Below, piece by piece: positions 43,080-52,811 of a stretch of 64,000 nucleotides of DNA; position 1 is the stretch's first letter, and every line of letters begins with the position of its first letter. Source of the stretch: a bacterium (GTDB lineage: Bacteria; Oederibacteriota; Muellerivitia; Muellerivitales; Muellerivitaceae); contig DASZRK010000076.1 of the NCBI GenBank assembly GCA_035549195.1, positions 1-64,000 on the forward strand, read 5' to 3'. The translations under genes and the position numbers were made by a program. The notes under the pieces are model-generated. The model made no database searches, was not told where the DNA came from, and worked only from the letters and a program-made list of their open reading frames with translations.

Positions 43080-44534
43080 TCAGCACTTGGCCGCTTCGAG
43101 GCTGTATTTTTCGGTCTCTTCGTCGAAGGGCACCGGATACTTGGCGGTGAAGCAAGCCGCGCAATGGCCTTGGGGCGTTCCTTCCACCGCTTTCATCATG
43201 CCTTCCACCGAAAGATAGGCCAAGCTGTCCACCCGAAGATAGGTCTGGATCTCCTCCAATGAATGTGTCGCGGCGATAAGTTCCTTTCGACTTGGGAAAT
43301 CCATTCCATAGAAACAAGGCGAAATGATGGGCGGCGAGGTGATGCGCAAGTGCACCTCCTTGGCCCCCACCTGACGGATCATCTTCACGATCTTGCGCAT
43401 GGTGGTGCCCCGGACGATGGAGTCGTCGATCAGGACGACCCTTTTCCCCTCCATGGCCTCGCGTACGGCGTTATATTTCAGCCGGGCGCCGAAATCCCGG
43501 ATGGACTGGTCGGGTTCGATGAAGGTCCGGCCCACGTAGTGGTTCCGGACCAGTCCCATCTCGTACGGGATCTTGGCTTCGGCGGCAAAACCGGTCGCGG
43601 CCATATTGGACGAATCGGGCACGGGAACGACCACGTCGGCGGGAACATAGGCCTCCTGGGCCAGGATGGCCCCTAGGCGTTTGCGCACCTTCTGGACGCT
43701 GGTGTTGTAGATGCGCGAATCGGGGCGGGCGAAATAGATGTATTCGAAGATGCACATGGATGGACTCGTCTTCTCGAAAGGCTTGATGGAGACCAGGCCA
43801 TTCTCGTTGATGAGCACGATCTCCCCCGGTTCCACGTCCCGGACGTATTTGGCGTCCACGATATCGAAGGCGCAGGTCTCGCTGGCCAGGACCCAGGAAT
43901 CCCCCAGTTTGCCCAGGCAAAGGGGACGGAACCCCTGGGGATCCCGCATGCCCAGCATCCCCTCGTCGGAAAGGATCAACAGGGAATAGGCCCCGCGCAC
44001 CTGCCGCAGGGACTCGATGAGACACTCGATCAGGGTATGGGCGCTGGAACGGGCCAGGAGATGGACGATGACCTCCGAATCCACGGTCGAGACAAAAATG
44101 GAACCCCGGGCCTCCAGTTCATCCCGGATGCGCCGCGCATTGACCAGGTTGCCATTGTGGGCGATGGCGATGGAACCCCGGGAATACTCGACCGCGATGG
44201 GTTGGGCGTTGCGCAACTGGCTGGATCCGGTGGTGGAATAACGGACATGACCGATGGCCGCACGGCCCGGCAATTCCTTGAAGGCTTCCTCATCGAAAAT
44301 ATCGGCGACCAACCCCATGCGTTTGTGGTTATAAAGACGGCCGTTGTCGAGGGTACAAATGCCTGCCGATTCCTGGCCCCGGTGCTGGAGGGAGTGGAGG
44401 CCCAAATAGGAGATCTTGGCGGCTTCCGGATGGCCGAAGACGCCGAAGACACCGCATTGGTCGTGGGGTTTGTCATCATCCACCCAAGGACGGTGCTCGA
44501 TCTTCCTGGAGCCTTCCTGCGACTCTTCCACCAT
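43080..44534 (-). CDS. purF: Amidophosphoribosyltransferase
   Basis: PurF makes phosphoribosylamine from PRPP and glutamine, the first purine step. Using the ATG at 44534 (AAAGGA upstream) the protein has 484 residues. A short propeptide precedes the nucleophile Cys in HDQCGVFGVFGHPEA. The glutaminase domain has HRGQESAGI and the PRPP-binding loop is RVVLIDDSIVRGTTM. C-terminal cysteines in GHCAACFTAKYP suggest the [4Fe-4S] type with a cleaved propeptide, as in Bacillus. Starts at 44579 and 44543 are possible. Confidence 0.96.
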   Translation of the reverse strand: MVEESQEGSRKIEHRPWVDDDKPHDQCGVFGVFGHPEAAKISYLGLHSLQHRGQESAGICTLDNGRLYNHKRMGLVADIFDEEAFKELPGRAAIGHVRYSTTGSSQLRNAQPIAVEYSRGSIAIAHNGNLVNARRIRDELEARGSIFVSTVDSEVIVHLLARSSAHTLIECLIESLRQVRGAYSLLILSDEGMLGMRDPQGFRPLCLGKLGDSWVLASETCAFDIVDAKYVRDVEPGEIVLINENGLVSIKPFEKTSPSMCIFEYIYFARPDSRIYNTSVQKVRKRLGAILAQEAYVPADVVVPVPDSSNMAATGFAAEAKIPYEMGLVRNHYVGRTFIEPDQSIRDFGARLKYNAVREAMEGKRVVLIDDSIVRGTTMRKIVKMIRQVGAKEVHLRITSPPIISPCFYGMDFPSRKELIAATHSLEEIQTYLRVDSLAYLSVEGMMKAVEGTPQGHCAACFTAKYPVPFDEETEKYSLEAAKC

Positions 44535-44575
44535 GGGTCCCATCCTTTGGTCTAATTTCCGGGCCTTTGGCCCGG

Positions 44576-46804
44576 TCAAGCCATCTGCTTTTCGATGCTC
44601 GTGAAGAAAATTTCCGCCAACCGTCCAACGGGTGCTTGGACCTCATGTCCGATGGAAAGATTGACCCCGCCCACCTGCCCAATTCTCTCACAAGGGACGC
44701 CCATTTTCCCGGCCAAGGCGGCCAATTCGGCCTCCTTTTCCTTTCGGCAGGAAACGATAACGCGGGACTGGGCTTCCCCGAAAAGCCGCCCATCCAACCG
44801 CCCCGTTCCCGGTAGGCTCACCTCGGCCCCCAGGATCGGGGCTTCATGGGTCTGCCCGGTGACGCAGCATTCGGCCAGGGCGACCGCGAAACCTCCGTCG
44901 GAACAATCATGGGCGCTCTGCAACAATCCCTGGTCCGCCGCGACTTTCAGGAACTTATGCAGCTTCCCTTCGGCCTCCAAGTTCAATTTAGGGCAGGCCC
45001 CGGTCTTTTTTCCATGGAGGAGATGCAAATAACGGCTTCCGCCGATCCCCGTCCCGATGTTCCCCAACAAATAGACCCCATCCCCCTCCTGTTTGAACCA
45101 CTGGGTGACAGCCTTGGAAACGTCCTCCAAGAGGCCGATCATGCCGACGATCGGGGTGGGGTCGATGGCTCCGGTCGGGTTCTCGTTATAAAGAGAGACA
45201 TTGCCGCCTGTGATGGGGATCTCGAAAGCCCGGCAAGCCTCGCCCAAACCCGCAATGACCCGGTCGAAGTAGTAATAGACCTCGGGTTTCTCCGGGCTCC
45301 CAAAATTAAGGCAGTCGGTCATGCCAATGGGGCTTGCCCCCGAACAGGCGATGTTGCGCGCGGCTTCCGCCACCACGATCTTCGCCCCTTCATAGGGGTC
45401 CAGGGCACAATAGGACCCGTTCCCATCGATGGCCATGGCCAAACCCGTCCGAGCGCCCTTGACCCGCAACACCGCGGCGTCGGACCCGGGCCGTACCAGC
45501 GTATTGGAACGGACCATATGGTCATATTGTTGGTAGACCCAGCGTTTGCTGGCGATCGAAGGGTCGGCCAGGAGTTTTTCCAGGACCTCTTTGGGGTTCT
45601 TCACGTCGGGGATGGAGCTTTCGTCGAATTCCCGGTGCTTCTTGAGGATAGCCGGTTCGCTTTTCGACGGATGATAGACCGGTGCTTCGGTCAGTGAATC
45701 GGCCGGAACGTCCGCCACCACCTTCCCGTTCTCCTTCACCACCATCCGGCCCGTGTCGGTCACCACCCCGATGGTGGCGGCATGAAGATCCCACTTGGCC
45801 AGGATGTCGTGCACCTTCTGCTCGCAACCCGGCTTGGCCACCAAGAGCATCCTTTCCTGCGATTCGGAGAGCAGGATCTCGTAGGGGGACATGCCTTTCT
45901 CGCGTTTGGGCACCTTGGCCACGTCGATCTCGATGCCGGCCCCACCCCGGCTGGCCATCTCGCAGGTGGAACAGGTCAGGCCCGCCGCGCCCATGTCCTG
46001 GATGCCCACCAAAAGATCGCTGTGGATGAGCTCCAGGGTGGCTTCCATCAAGAGTTTTTCCATGAAGGGGTCCGCCACCTGGACGGCGCTCCGTTTCTCG
46101 GTGGATTCGTCACTGATCTCAGTGGAGGCGAAGGTGGCCCCATGGATGCCGTCCCGGCCCGTGGTGGCCCCGATATAGATGACGGGATTGTTCACGCCCG
46201 AGGCCCGCCCCTTGATGATGTGCTCATGGCGCACCAGGCCCACGCTCATGGCGTTGACCAGGCAGTTCTCGGAATAACTCTCGTCGAAGACCACCTCCCC
46301 CGCCACCGTGGGGATACCCATGCAGTTGCCATAATCGGCGATGCCGTGGACCACACCCGCAAAGAGACGGCGGACTTTCGGGTCGGATAAGGGGCCGAAG
46401 CGCAGGGAGTTCAGGTTGGCCACAGGCCGGGCACCCATGGTGAAGATATCGCGCAGGATCCCGCCCACTCCCGTGGCCGCGCCCTGGTAGGGCTCGATGG
46501 CGGAGGGGTGATTGTGGGACTCGACCTTGAAGGCCACCGCCCAACCCTCCCCAATGTCCATGATCCCGGCGTTCTCGCCCGGCCCCTGGAGGACCCGGGC
46601 ACCCTGGGTCGGAAGGGTCTTCAGGAGGGCGCGGGAATGCTTATAGCCACAGTGTTCGCTCCACATGACCGAATAAAGACCCAGCTCGGTGATATTGGGT
46701 TTGCGGCCCAGGATCTTGCAAATATGGTCGTATTCGTCGGGCTTGAGCCCGTGTTCCTTGATGACCTGGGGGGTGATCTCCACATCCATGATGGAAGAAC
46801 TCAT
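44576..46804 (-). CDS. purL: Phosphoribosylformylglycinamidine synthase subunit PurL
   Basis: PurL is the synthetase subunit of the PurSQL complex that makes FGAM. The 742-residue protein is of the short (Bacillus) class. It contains [61 protein letters not shown], a [18 protein letters not shown] region and [19 protein letters not shown]. The glutaminase is a separate protein, PurQ, whose stop overlaps the purL start by four bases. Confidence 0.97.
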   Translation of the reverse strand: MSSSIMDVEITPQVIKEHGLKPDEYDHICKILGRKPNITELGLYSVMWSEHCGYKHSRALLKTLPTQGARVLQGPGENAGIMDIGEGWAVAFKVESHNHPSAIEPYQGAATGVGGILRDIFTMGARPVANLNSLRFGPLSDPKVRRLFAGVVHGIADYGNCMGIPTVAGEVVFDESYSENCLVNAMSVGLVRHEHIIKGRASGVNNPVIYIGATTGRDGIHGATFASTEISDESTEKRSAVQVADPFMEKLLMEATLELIHSDLLVGIQDMGAAGLTCSTCEMASRGGAGIEIDVAKVPKREKGMSPYEILLSESQERMLLVAKPGCEQKVHDILAKWDLHAATIGVVTDTGRMVVKENGKVVADVPADSLTEAPVYHPSKSEPAILKKHREFDESSIPDVKNPKEVLEKLLADPSIASKRWVYQQYDHMVRSNTLVRPGSDAAVLRVKGARTGLAMAIDGNGSYCALDPYEGAKIVVAEAARNIACSGASPIGMTDCLNFGSPEKPEVYYYFDRVIAGLGEACRAFEIPITGGNVSLYNENPTGAIDPTPIVGMIGLLEDVSKAVTQWFKQEGDGVYLLGNIGTGIGGSRYLHLLHGKKTGACPKLNLEAEGKLHKFLKVAADQGLLQSAHDCSDGGFAVALAECCVTGQTHEAPILGAEVSLPGTGRLDGRLFGEAQSRVIVSCRKEKEAELAALAGKMGVPCERIGQVGGVNLSIGHEVQAPVGRLAEIFFTSIEKQMA

Positions 46805-47499
46805 TTTGATGCTCCCACGGTGGAAAGAATGGATTCCCAGAAATATTTGCCATCATGACTTCCCAGGAGATCCTCGCCCGAGCGGTCAGGGTGGGGCATC
46901 ATCCCGAAGACATTCCGCTTTTCGTTACAGACCCCAGCGATGTTCTCCAGCGACCCATTGGGATTGGATTCCTCGGTCACCTTCCCCTGGGCGTCGCAAT
47001 AACGCACGAGGATCTGCCGGTTGTCCTTCAGCTTCTGGAGCCCGGTCGGGTCGATGAAGTAATTCCCTTCCCCATGGGCAATGGGGATCTTGAGCGCTCG
47101 ATCCTGGGGACAGGCGTTGGTGAAGGGGCTGTCTTTGCTCTCGACCTTCAGATAGATGTTCTTGCAGATGAATTTGAGGGACTTGTTGCGGATGAGCACC
47201 CCCGGCAGGAGCCCTGCCTCGCAGAGGATCTGGAACCCGTTACAGATCCCGAAGACCAACCCGCCCTTGGCGGCAAAATCGGCCACCGAACGCATGACGG
47301 GCGAGAAGCGGGCGATGGCGCCGGTCCGCAGGTAATCCCCGTAGGAAAAGCCCCCGGGAACGATGACACAATCGGGGTTCCGCAGGTCCGTTTCCTTGTG
47401 CCAGACCATCTCCACCGGCTGGCCCATGACGTTACGCACGACATATTCGCAATCATGGTCGCAATTGGAGCCCGGGAAGACGGTGACCGAAAACCTCAT
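46801..47499 (-). CDS. purQ: Phosphoribosylformylglycinamidine synthase subunit PurQ
   Basis: PurQ is the glutamine amidotransferase of the PurSQL complex. The 232-residue protein has [36 protein letters not shown], the nucleophile Cys in [17 protein letters not shown], and the catalytic His of HGEGNYF and PHPDRS. It overlaps purS and purL by four bases each, so the three subunits are translated in concert. Confidence 0.97.
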   Translation of the reverse strand: MRFSVTVFPGSNCDHDCEYVVRNVMGQPVEMVWHKETDLRNPDCVIVPGGFSYGDYLRTGAIARFSPVMRSVADFAAKGGLVFGICNGFQILCEAGLLPGVLIRNKSLKFICKNIYLKVESKDSPFTNACPQDRALKIPIAHGEGNYFIDPTGLQKLKDNRQILVRYCDAQGKVTEESNPNGSLENIAGVCNEKRNVFGMMPHPDRSGEDLLGSHDGKYFWESILSTVGASK

Positions 47500-47750
47500 T
47501 TTTTCTCCAGGGTGAAATGATAGGATTCGATATTGGGGTTGGCCAGGAGCTTGTCGCAGATCTCATCGACCTGTTTCTTGGCTTTTTCCTCGGGAAGCGA
47601 ACCGTCCAGCTCCAGTTCGGTGAATTTGCCCATCCGCACCCCCGTGATGGCCGGATATCCCATTTGATGGAGGGCCCGTTGGACCGTGGACCCCTGGGGG
47701 TCCTGGACGGAGGGTTTCAGGGTCACATAAACACTGGCATGCCAAGTCAT
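47496..47750 (-). CDS. purS: Phosphoribosylformylglycinamidine synthase subunit PurS
   Basis: The 84-residue protein matches Pur[40 protein letters not shown] and [15 protein letters not shown]. PurS bridges PurL and PurQ in organisms with the split synthase. It lies between purB and purQ. Confidence 0.95.
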   Translation of the reverse strand: MTWHASVYVTLKPSVQDPQGSTVQRALHQMGYPAITGVRMGKFTELELDGSLPEEKAKKQVDEICDKLLANPNIESYHFTLEKK

Positions 47751-47768
47751 GGTTCCGCTCCTAACGGG

Positions 47769-49064
47769 TCAAAGAATGCCCGATCTTTTCAGGATGTAAT
47801 CCACGTTCTTCAGATGATAGGAAAGGTCGAAGCATTCATTGATCTCCGCCGGTTCCAGGACGCGGGTCACATCCGGGTCCGCCTCAATGAGGGCCCGGAA
47901 GTTCGCCTCATTTTCCCAAGCGTTCAGGGCGTTGCGTTGAACGATGGCATAGGCCTTTTCCCGCGTGTAACCGCGACGCACCAGGGCCAAGAGGACCTGC
48001 TGGGAGGAGACAAGACCCCGGGTCAAGTGGATATTACGTTTCATGCGGGCAGGATAGACGTTGAGTTTCGCCATTACGTTGATGAACTTGGCCAGCATGT
48101 AGTGAAGCAGGATGCAGGCATCGGGCAGGATGATGCGCTCCGCCGAGGAATGGGTGATGTCCCTTTCGTGCCAAAGGGCCACGTTCTCCTGGGCGGCCAG
48201 GGCATAACCACGCATGACCCGGGCCAAGCCCGCCACCCGCTCCGCTGTCAGGGGGTTCCGCTTGTGGGGCATGGCCGAGGAGCCTTTTTGTCCCTTAGCG
48301 AAGAATTCCTCCGCCTCCAGGATCTCGGTGCGCTGAAGATTGCGGATCTCGGTGGCGAACTTCTCGAGCGAGGAGGCGATGACCGCGAGCACCGACAGGA
48401 AATAGGCGTGCCGGTCGCGTTGGAGGGTTTGGGTGGAGACCGGGGCCGGTTTCAGCCCAAGCCGCTTGCAGACATAGCTCTCGACGCGGGGGTCGATGTT
48501 GGCGAATGTCCCGACGGCGCCGGAGATCTTCCCCACCGCCACTTGCTCCCGGGCCAGGGTCAAGCGCTCCAGTTGACGGCCCACCTCGTCGTACCAAAGG
48601 GCCATCTTGAGGCCGAAAGTGACCGGCTCGGCGTGGACTCCATGGGTGCGGCCGATCATCATGGAATAACGGTGGGCCCTGGCCTGTTTTTTGAGGACTT
48701 GTTTCAGCACCTTGAGCTGTTCGATCAGAAGATCGGCCGAGGCCGTCAACTGGAGGGCCTGGGCGGTATCCACCACATCGGTGGAAGTGAGCCCCATATG
48801 CACGAAACGGGAGGAGGGCCCGATGTTCTCGGCCACCGCCGTCAGGAAGGCGATCAAATCGTGGTTGGTCTTTGCCTCGATCGCGTCGATGCGCTTAACG
48901 GTGAACTTGGCCTTTTTTTGGATGTTCTTGAGGTCTTGGGTGGGTATCTTCCCCAGCTTGTTCCACGCCTCGCAGGCGGCGATCTCGACCTTCAACCAGG
49001 ATTCGAACTTCTGGTGCTCGGACCAATGGTGGCCCATCTCCGGGAGGGTGTAGCGCGGGATCAA
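47769..49064 (-). CDS. purB: Adenylosuccinate lyase
   Basis: PurB cleaves SAICAR and adenylosuccinate. The 431-residue protein starts at TTG (AAAGGG upstream) with [15 protein letters not shown]. It has [39 protein letters not shown], and the fumarase/lyase signature [15 protein letters not shown] with its flexible serine loop. It opens the purBSQLF block. Confidence 0.97.
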   Translation of the reverse strand: MIPRYTLPEMGHHWSEHQKFESWLKVEIAACEAWNKLGKIPTQDLKNIQKKAKFTVKRIDAIEAKTNHDLIAFLTAVAENIGPSSRFVHMGLTSTDVVDTAQALQLTASADLLIEQLKVLKQVLKKQARAHRYSMMIGRTHGVHAEPVTFGLKMALWYDEVGRQLERLTLAREQVAVGKISGAVGTFANIDPRVESYVCKRLGLKPAPVSTQTLQRDRHAYFLSVLAVIASSLEKFATEIRNLQRTEILEAEEFFAKGQKGSSAMPHKRNPLTAERVAGLARVMRGYALAAQENVALWHERDITHSSAERIILPDACILLHYMLAKFINVMAKLNVYPARMKRNIHLTRGLVSSQQVLLALVRRGYTREKAYAIVQRNALNAWENEANFRALIEADPDVTRVLEPAEINECFDLSYHLKNVDYILKRSGIL

Positions 49065-49240
49065 AGGGACCCTTTCTGAAAAATATGGTCTACCCGGACC
49101 CGGAGCGCCCTAAGAAAGGCACCGGATCCGCCAACGGCCGGCCAAGGTGAGCGAGGAAGAGGAAAAAAGGAAGAACGGCGCCAGTATAAAGAAGCGTATA
49201 GATGGAAACCACAAGAAAAAGGACAAGCCATCTTTGCCGG

Positions 49241-49477
49241 TCAGACCGTTTCGACCCCGGCCACTTCGCCGACCTCGGCCTTCAAGAGCCGTTCGATGCC
49301 CGCCCGCAAGGTCGGAAGCTCGGCCGGTCGGCAGGTCGCACAAGTTCCCGACAACCGGACCCGCACCACATGATCGGGCGTGATCTCCACGAGGTCCAAT
49401 TTTGCGCCGTCCTTCCCGAGAAGTTCCTGGACCTCGGAAAGGACCTTCCGGATGCGGCCGTTCAATTCCTCGCTCAT
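49241..49477 (-). CDS. NifU C-terminal-domain protein
   Basis: The 78-residue protein resembles the NifU/NfuA C-terminal domain: RIRKVLSEVQELLGKDGAKLDLVEI and VRVRLSGTCATCRPAELPTLRAGIERLL. The two Cys are spaced as CATC, matching the CxxC that holds a [4Fe-4S] cluster for transfer; the usual CxGCPSS is altered to CATCRPA. The ATG at 49477 overlaps the surE stop by four bases (ATGA), with GAGGA upstream. It probably carries iron-sulfur clusters to targets. Confidence 0.8.
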   Translation of the reverse strand: MSEELNGRIRKVLSEVQELLGKDGAKLDLVEITPDHVVRVRLSGTCATCRPAELPTLRAGIERLLKAEVGEVAGVETV

Positions 49478-50247
49478 GGAAGGTCCTCGAAAGGTTCGAG
49501 GATCCAATCGGAAAAATGGGGAAAATGATGCTTGGCGGTCAGGTCCAGGTGGAGCGGTGTCAGGGAAACGAAACCTTCCCGGACTTTCGCCACATCGGAC
49601 CCCGGATGCTCCTCCGCGGGTTCGCTGGGGCTATTGAGGACGTAGCTGAAATGATCCTTCAGTTCCCCGTGGGGTTCCAGGTCGTCAATGTGCCGGAATT
49701 GCCCCTGATGGGTCACGGCCATCCCCTTCAACTCGCGGGCCTCCAAGGGAGGCACATTGACGTTCAAAAGGACCCCGGGCGCCAGCCCCTTTTCCCGCAC
49801 CCGAATGGCCACCTGGCGAGCCACAAGGGCGCTGGCGGTGAAATCCTTGTAATGATGGCTGGTCAGGGAGATGGCCACCGCCGGGATGCCCAATAGCACC
49901 GCTTCCGCGGCCGCCGCCACGGTCCCGGAATAAAGGATGAGCGACCCGAAATTGGCCCCTTGGTTGATGCCGGAGACCACTAGGTCGGGCCGCCAGGGGA
50001 GGAGCTTCAGGACGGCGGTCCGGACGCAATCGGCGGGGGTACTGGCCACACTGAAGGAAAGCGGAAGTTCGGCCCAGGCGGGTTTTTGGACCTTGAAAGG
50101 CGCGTTCAAGGAAATGGAATGGCCGGTGGCGCTGGCTTGTTCCTCGGGGGCCGAGACGGCGATCTCCCCCAGGTCCTTGAGGGCCCCGTAGAGTGCCTTC
50201 AATCCTTGGGCCCGGATACCGTCGTCATTGGTCAGGAGAATACGCAT
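49474..50247 (-). CDS. surE: 5'/3'-nucleotidase SurE
   Basis: SurE removes phosphate from nucleoside monophosphates and is linked to stress survival. The 257-residue protein starts MRILLTNDDGIRAQGL with the metal-binding DD. It has VSAPEEQASATGHSISL, STPADCVRTAV, VVSGINQGANFGSLILYSGTVAAAAEA and NVNVPP, all typical. It is coupled to the NifU-like gene. Confidence 0.96.
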   Translation of the reverse strand: MRILLTNDDGIRAQGLKALYGALKDLGEIAVSAPEEQASATGHSISLNAPFKVQKPAWAELPLSFSVASTPADCVRTAVLKLLPWRPDLVVSGINQGANFGSLILYSGTVAAAAEAVLLGIPAVAISLTSHHYKDFTASALVARQVAIRVREKGLAPGVLLNVNVPPLEARELKGMAVTHQGQFRHIDDLEPHGELKDHFSYVLNSPSEPAEEHPGSDVAKVREGFVSLTPLHLDLTAKHHFPHFSDWILEPFEDLP

Positions 50248-50262
50248 GGGGAACCAGCCTTT

Positions 50263-50322
50263 AGTCCGCGGTTGACGGTCCGCAGTTTAATTCTTCAAAC
50301 CGCGAACTGCCAACCGCGAACT
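50263..50322. repeat. Imperfect palindrome between bamA and surE
   Basis: Two 26-base arms (50263-50288 and 50297-50322) match as reverse complements at about 21 of 26 positions around an 8-base loop. The right arm also holds a direct repeat of the CCGCGAACT type. It looks like a REP-type intergenic element and may act as an RNA hairpin at the 3' end of bamA. Confidence 0.7.
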
Positions 50323-50333
50323 ACGGGTTGTCG

Positions 50334-52643
50334 TTAGAAGAGGTTGCCCAGGTTGAAATGGAGGACCCCACCCGGGGGGGCGGCGGCGGCGGAAAGGTTC
50401 GAGGCAATGGGCCAGCCGTAGTCCAACCGGATATCCATGATGGTCCCGGGGATGGTCAACCGCACGCCCAGACCGGCGCCCATTTGAAGGTTGGACTCGT
50501 TCAAGCTCCAAACGTTGGTCCAGGAATCGCCCGTATCGAAGAACAGCACGCCCCGCAAGGGTCCGACCAAGGGATGCTTCAGTTCGGTATTGGAGACGAA
50601 GAGGGCGTTCCCACCCGCCAGGGGACCCACGGCCCTTTCGTTGTAACCGCGAATGGTGTCCGTTCCGCCGGCGTAGAACTTTTCATAGACCGGCACATCC
50701 CGGTAACCCCTCCCGGCGAACCAATAGCCCTGTTCGGCGCCCAGACGGACATGCTCCCCGATGACGAACCCGGCCGGCAAAGGCACGAAAACGCTGCTGT
50801 CCTGCACCGCCTTGATGAAGTTGTTGTCAAAACCCAAGGGGCCGCCGGCGAACTCGATGGACAACTGGTGCTTCCAACCTGTGGTGGGATCGAAATAGTT
50901 GTCCCGGCTGTCATAGACCAGACGGGGGGTGAAACTGCTGGTAGTGCTCGAAGTGGCCTCGATGTATTGGGGGGTCCCGATGGTCGTGTAATAGGAGGCC
51001 ACGTCGGAGATGGTGACGTTCTGGAGCGAATAGGTCCCGTAGATGCTCCAAAAGCGGCTCAGGCGCCGTCCCAGGCTGATGGACCCGCCGACCTGTTGCT
51101 CGGTATAGAACTTATTGCCGTCCTGGGTGATGATCGACGAGGTGAAAACGCGGGTGGTGTTGAAGGCCGAAAGACTGAAGGAGGTCGGCGTATTGAAGAG
51201 CCAGGGCTCGGTGAATCCCACGCTATAGCTGGTGCGGGAGGCCCCGAACTCCAGGTCCAGGTTCACGTGCTGGGCCTTGCCGAAAAGGTTGGCTTCCTCC
51301 AGTTTGATGTTCCCGACGAACCCGTCCACCGAACTATAGCCGCCGCCCACGCTGATGGACCCGGTCTTGCGCTCCTTAACCCGGAGCACCAGCACCTGCT
51401 TGCCCGGCGTGTCCCCAGGCTGGACATCGGGGTTCACTTCCTCGAAGAAGCCCAGGTTGTAGAGGTTCTGCACGGAAAGCTTGATCTTGTCCGCCTCGAA
51501 CTTGTCCCCGGGGGCGATGACCAGTTCCCGGCGGATGACATAATCCTGGGTCTTGTAATTCCCCACGATCTTGATGTCCTGCACATAGGCCATCTGTCCC
51601 TCGGTGACGTCAAAGATGATGTTCACCTTTTTCAGGTCGTCGTCATAGGTCATCTGGGGGTTCACATTGGCGTAGATATAGCCCTTATCGGCGTAGAGAC
51701 TGCGCATCTTCCGAACGGCCTCGTCGAAATCCTTCTTGCGGATCAGGTCGCCTTTCTTATAGCCAAAGGCGGCCAACATATCCTTGTCCTCGATGAGGAC
51801 GTTGCCGCTCAAGGAAACATCCCCCAGGGTGTATTGAACACCCTCCCGTACGGTGATGGTAATGGTCACTTTCCGCCCGTCCGGGCTCATCTGCTCCTGG
51901 TGGTCCAGGACCACCGCCCGCAGGTAACCCTCGTCATGGTAGAAGTCTTCAATGGCCTTCAAATCATCGTTCAAGAGATCGGGCTTGTACTTATCCCCCT
52001 GCTTGTTCTCCTTGGTCTGGCCCGCCACCTTGTTGGCGCTGAAGGCCTCGCTTCCGACCACCAGGATCTTGGCGATCTTCACCTGGTTGCCTTCATTGAT
52101 GTCCAGGGTCAGGTCCACCAGGTTCTTGTCGCCCTCGGTCTGGGTCTTGGGGGTGACGACGACCGAGGAGTAGCCCTCGTCCAGGTAAAGCTTTCGGATG
52201 GCCTGGATGTCATCCTGCAATTTGGACTCCTCATAGGCCGACTTGGCCTGGAGTTTCATGGCCTCGAGCAATTTCCGGTCATCGAACTTCTTGTTCCCCT
52301 TGAATTCGATCTTCCCGATCAGGGGGCGCTCGACCACGACGAAGGTGAGCTCGATCTGCCCAGGCTTGGCCCCGGGAAGGGCCTCCACCCGGACATCCTT
52401 GAAATCCCCCATGGCAAAAAGGTTATGGATGTCCATCCGCACCCGGCGCATGGCGAAAAGGTCCCCTTCCTTCTCGGAAAGGTGCCCATAGATCAGCAGG
52501 TTCGAGACGTTCTGATTGCCCTGGATCTTGATGGCGGAGATCTTGGGAAGGCTGCTGGATTCCTGGGCCCTGGGAACGGTGGGGAAGGCGATGGCGGTCA
52601 GCAGGGTCAATAACCAAAGCCGGTGGGATGGTTTCACGCGCAT
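50334..52643 (-). CDS. bamA: Outer-membrane assembly factor BamA
   Basis: BamA folds beta-barrel proteins into the outer membrane. The 769-residue product has a signal peptide (HRLWLLTLLTAIAFPTVPRAQ) and five POTRA domains (about 28-400: ISAIKIQGNQNVSN, IGKIEFKGNKKFDD, VKIAKILVVGSEAFS, YTLGDVSLSGNVLIED, VQDIKIVGNYKTQD). The C-terminal barrel carries the conserved GTDTIRGYNERAVGPL and ends in Phe (NLGNLF). The ATG at 52643 is chosen for the signal peptide; the ribosome site is weak. It lies downstream of the TamB-like gene with a promoter between them. Confidence 0.95.
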   Translation of the reverse strand: MRVKPSHRLWLLTLLTAIAFPTVPRAQESSSLPKISAIKIQGNQNVSNLLIYGHLSEKEGDLFAMRRVRMDIHNLFAMGDFKDVRVEALPGAKPGQIELTFVVVERPLIGKIEFKGNKKFDDRKLLEAMKLQAKSAYEESKLQDDIQAIRKLYLDEGYSSVVVTPKTQTEGDKNLVDLTLDINEGNQVKIAKILVVGSEAFSANKVAGQTKENKQGDKYKPDLLNDDLKAIEDFYHDEGYLRAVVLDHQEQMSPDGRKVTITITVREGVQYTLGDVSLSGNVLIEDKDMLAAFGYKKGDLIRKKDFDEAVRKMRSLYADKGYIYANVNPQMTYDDDLKKVNIIFDVTEGQMAYVQDIKIVGNYKTQDYVIRRELVIAPGDKFEADKIKLSVQNLYNLGFFEEVNPDVQPGDTPGKQVLVLRVKERKTGSISVGGGYSSVDGFVGNIKLEEANLFGKAQHVNLDLEFGASRTSYSVGFTEPWLFNTPTSFSLSAFNTTRVFTSSIITQDGNKFYTEQQVGGSISLGRRLSRFWSIYGTYSLQNVTISDVASYYTTIGTPQYIEATSSTTSSFTPRLVYDSRDNYFDPTTGWKHQLSIEFAGGPLGFDNNFIKAVQDSSVFVPLPAGFVIGEHVRLGAEQGYWFAGRGYRDVPVYEKFYAGGTDTIRGYNERAVGPLAGGNALFVSNTELKHPLVGPLRGVLFFDTGDSWTNVWSLNESNLQMGAGLGVRLTIPGTIMDIRLDYGWPIASNLSAAAAPPGGVLHFNLGNLF

Positions 52644-52722
52644 GGGCCGAAAGGAGCCTTTTCCCCCGTTCGTTCGGGGCTTGGGAATGGACCGGCCATA
52701 AAAGGGCCGGACAAAGACGCAG

Positions 52723-52751
52723 ATTCTAACAGGGCCCTTGATAATCGGCAA
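52723..52751 (-). promoter_or_regulatory. Candidate bamA promoter
   Basis: On the minus strand TTGCCG (complement of 52746-52751) and TAGAAT (complement of 52723-52728) are 17 bases apart, about 80 bases before the bamA ATG. A hairpin-forming GGGACCC/GGGGTCC dyad lies upstream, near the end of the TamB-like gene. Confidence 0.5.
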
Positions 52752-52811
52752 TGCAATTGCCCGGCTTTTGGACGCCCCATGGACCCCGAAAGGGTCCCTA
52801 TAGCTCCAGAT

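Noticed and set aside
50328-52613. 761-codon plus-strand open frame
   Set aside because: It lies wholly antisense to bamA, whose five POTRA domains and barrel motifs are clear; the frame is open only because of codon bias on the other strand.
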